DNA of 64,000 bases, from positions 1,798,001 to 1,862,000 of the forward strand of contig OY730228.1 in assembly GCA_963422565.1 (NCBI GenBank). The letters are read 5' to 3'. The translations under genes were made by a program, and so were the position numbers. Each line of letters starts with the position of its first letter. Position 1 is the stretch's first letter. Below are positions 63,146 to 64,000 of this stretch, in pieces. The notes below the pieces were generated by a model. That model was given only the letters and a program-made list of their open reading frames with translations. It had not been told where the DNA came from and searched no databases. The DNA comes from G963422565 sp963422565. Its GTDB lineage: Bacteria; Pseudomonadota; Alphaproteobacteria; MPNO01.

Positions 63146-63175
63146 TTGTTCTGAATGGGCGCGCATACATACATA
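63146..63175 (+). promoter_or_regulatory. Candidate leaderless promoter of ubiG
   Basis: TTGTTC (63146-63151), 18 bases, TACATA (63170-63175). Transcription would start at or within a few bases of ATG 63181, and no ribosome-binding site is visible there. The -10 zone is a CATACATACATATAC tract that offers other registers. Confidence 0.45.
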
Positions 63176-63180
63176 TACGG

Positions 63181-63945
63181 ATGATGGTGGATGGGCAAGC
63201 ATCGGGCGCCGGAGGGCCGCCCCGGATCGATGCGGACGAGGTCGCGCGCTTCTCCGCCGCGGCGTCGCAATGGTGGGATCCGGCCGGGCCGTTCGCCCCG
63301 CTGCACAAGATCAATCCGGTCCGGCTGCGCCATGTCCGCGACGTTCTCGCGGCGCGGACCGGCCGCGATATCCGCGGCGCCCGGCCGCTCGCCGGGCTCG
63401 ACGTCCTGGATGTCGGCTGCGGCGGCGGGCTGCTCGCCGAGCCGCTGGCCCGGCTCGGCGCGCGGGTGACGGGAATCGATCCGAGCGCGCGGAACGTCGC
63501 CGTCGCCGCGGACCACGCGCGCGAGGCGGGGCTCACCATCGCGTATCGTCGCGGCGCGGTCGAGGATCTGGCGGCGGGCGGGCGCCGCTTCGATGCGGTC
63601 CTGGCCCTCGAGGTGGTGGAGCACGTGCCCGATCTCGGCCGGTTCGTCGCCGCCTGCGCGGCGGTCACCAAGCGCGACGGCATGCTGATCTTCGCGACCC
63701 TGAACCGCACCGCCAAGGCCTTCGCGCTCGCCATCGTCGGGGCGGAATATCTGCTCGGCTGGCTGCCGCGCGGCACCCATCGCTGGAGCCGCTTCGTGCG
63801 GCCTTCGGAGTTGGCGCGGGCGCTGGACGCGGCGGGCACGCGACTGACCGGGCTGGACGGCGTGAGCTACGACCCGCTATCCGACACTTGGCGGCTCGGC
63901 CGCGACATCTCGGTCAACTATCTCGCCACGGCGGAGGTCGTCTGA
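63181..63945 (+). CDS. ubiG: Ubiquinone biosynthesis O-methyltransferase
   Basis: SAM-dependent methylation of two ring hydroxyls in ubiquinone synthesis. The 254 residues have the family N-terminus DEVARFSAAASQWWDPAGPF and APLHKINPVRLRHV, SAM motif I LDVLDVGCGGGLLAEPLARL near 75, motif II region FDAVLALEVVEHVPDL near 142, and the UbiG tail GTHRWSRFVRPSELARALD and YDPLSDTWRLGRDISVNYL. ATG 63181 (a second ATG follows directly) shows no ribosome-binding site. It is divergent from lysC, an arrangement common in alphaproteobacteria. Confidence 0.96.
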   Translation: MMVDGQASGAGGPPRIDADEVARFSAAASQWWDPAGPFAPLHKINPVRLRHVRDVLAARTGRDIRGARPLAGLDVLDVGCGGGLLAEPLARLGARVTGIDPSARNVAVAADHAREAGLTIAYRRGAVEDLAAGGRRFDAVLALEVVEHVPDLGRFVAACAAVTKRDGMLIFATLNRTAKAFALAIVGAEYLLGWLPRGTHRWSRFVRPSELARALDAAGTRLTGLDGVSYDPLSDTWRLGRDISVNYLATAEVV

Positions 63946-63950
63946 CCGCT

Positions 63951-64000
63951 TCAGGCGTCCTCGCGCGGCACCCAGGGGATCCGCTGGACCCGAATCCCGT
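63951..64000 (-). CDS. Possible C-terminus of a gene beyond the window
   Basis: Minus strand reads RIRVQRIPWVPREDA and then TGA (63951-63953), convergent with ubiG and 5 bp from its stop. Fifteen codons in typical composition; too short to name a family. It could be chance. Confidence 0.35.
   Translation of the reverse strand, partial: GIRVQRIPWVPREDA

Overview
The window is about 64 kb of high-GC DNA (roughly 65-70 % by eye) from an alphaproteobacterium. A GcrA cell-cycle regulator (30854-31204) and a DUF4167 protein upstream of clpB (52137-52546) are both alphaproteobacterial hallmarks. Two heat-shock genes also carry promoters of the alphaproteobacterial RpoH type. A Rhodospirillales-like organism is my best guess, but I cannot prove it from sequence alone.

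Layout. 1-2.7 kb: 5'-truncated, frameshifted MmeI-like restriction-modification gene. 2.7-9.9 kb: seven-gene minus-strand operon (amidase, tricarboxylate transporter TctC-B-A, aldehyde dehydrogenase, GntR regulator, unusual SDR), visibly poorer in GC than its surroundings. 10.1-13.6 kb: small monooxygenase, then a coupled acyl-CoA dehydrogenase / CoA-transferase / dehydratase trio. 13.7-15.4 kb: RmuC and a heptad-repeat membrane protein. 15.7-21.2 kb: alkylsulfatase, MetE-like protein, SDR and an orphan ABC binding protein. 21.2-24.1 kb: asparaginase-like protein and MFS transporter. 24.6-31.2 kb: dnaJ, dnaK, egtB, MFS transporter, gcrA. 31.4-36.2 kb: second MetE-like protein, DUF924, dapB, nudC and tRNA-Ser(GGA). 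36.5-41.7 kb: HyuA/HyuB hydantoinase-type pair and a TauD-type dioxygenase. 42.2-48.6 kb: TRAP transporter with two tandem binding proteins, joined to a PuuE-like deacetylase, a UPF0280 protein and an amino-acid-synthesis (DUF1185) protein. 48.9-64 kb: core genes (clpB, DUF4167, prmC, prfA, hemA, hisS, rodZ-like, ptsP, nitronate-monooxygenase-like, lysC, ubiG).

The accessory blocks look like catabolic modules. Each pairs a transporter or binding protein with CoA, amide or sulfate-ester chemistry, as in a heterotroph using many small organic acids and amides. The housekeeping stretch on the right is tightly packed, with 4-bp stop/start overlaps.

Most notable items: a dispersed ~180-205 bp intergenic element with terminal inverted repeats, in at least five places, one of them splitting hyuA from hyuB; the TRAP/deacetylase/UPF0280/DUF1185 cassette, whose chemistry is unknown and whose binding proteins show patchy near-identity; two single-base frameshifts in otherwise intact genes; and an SDR that lacks the YxxxK catalytic pair.
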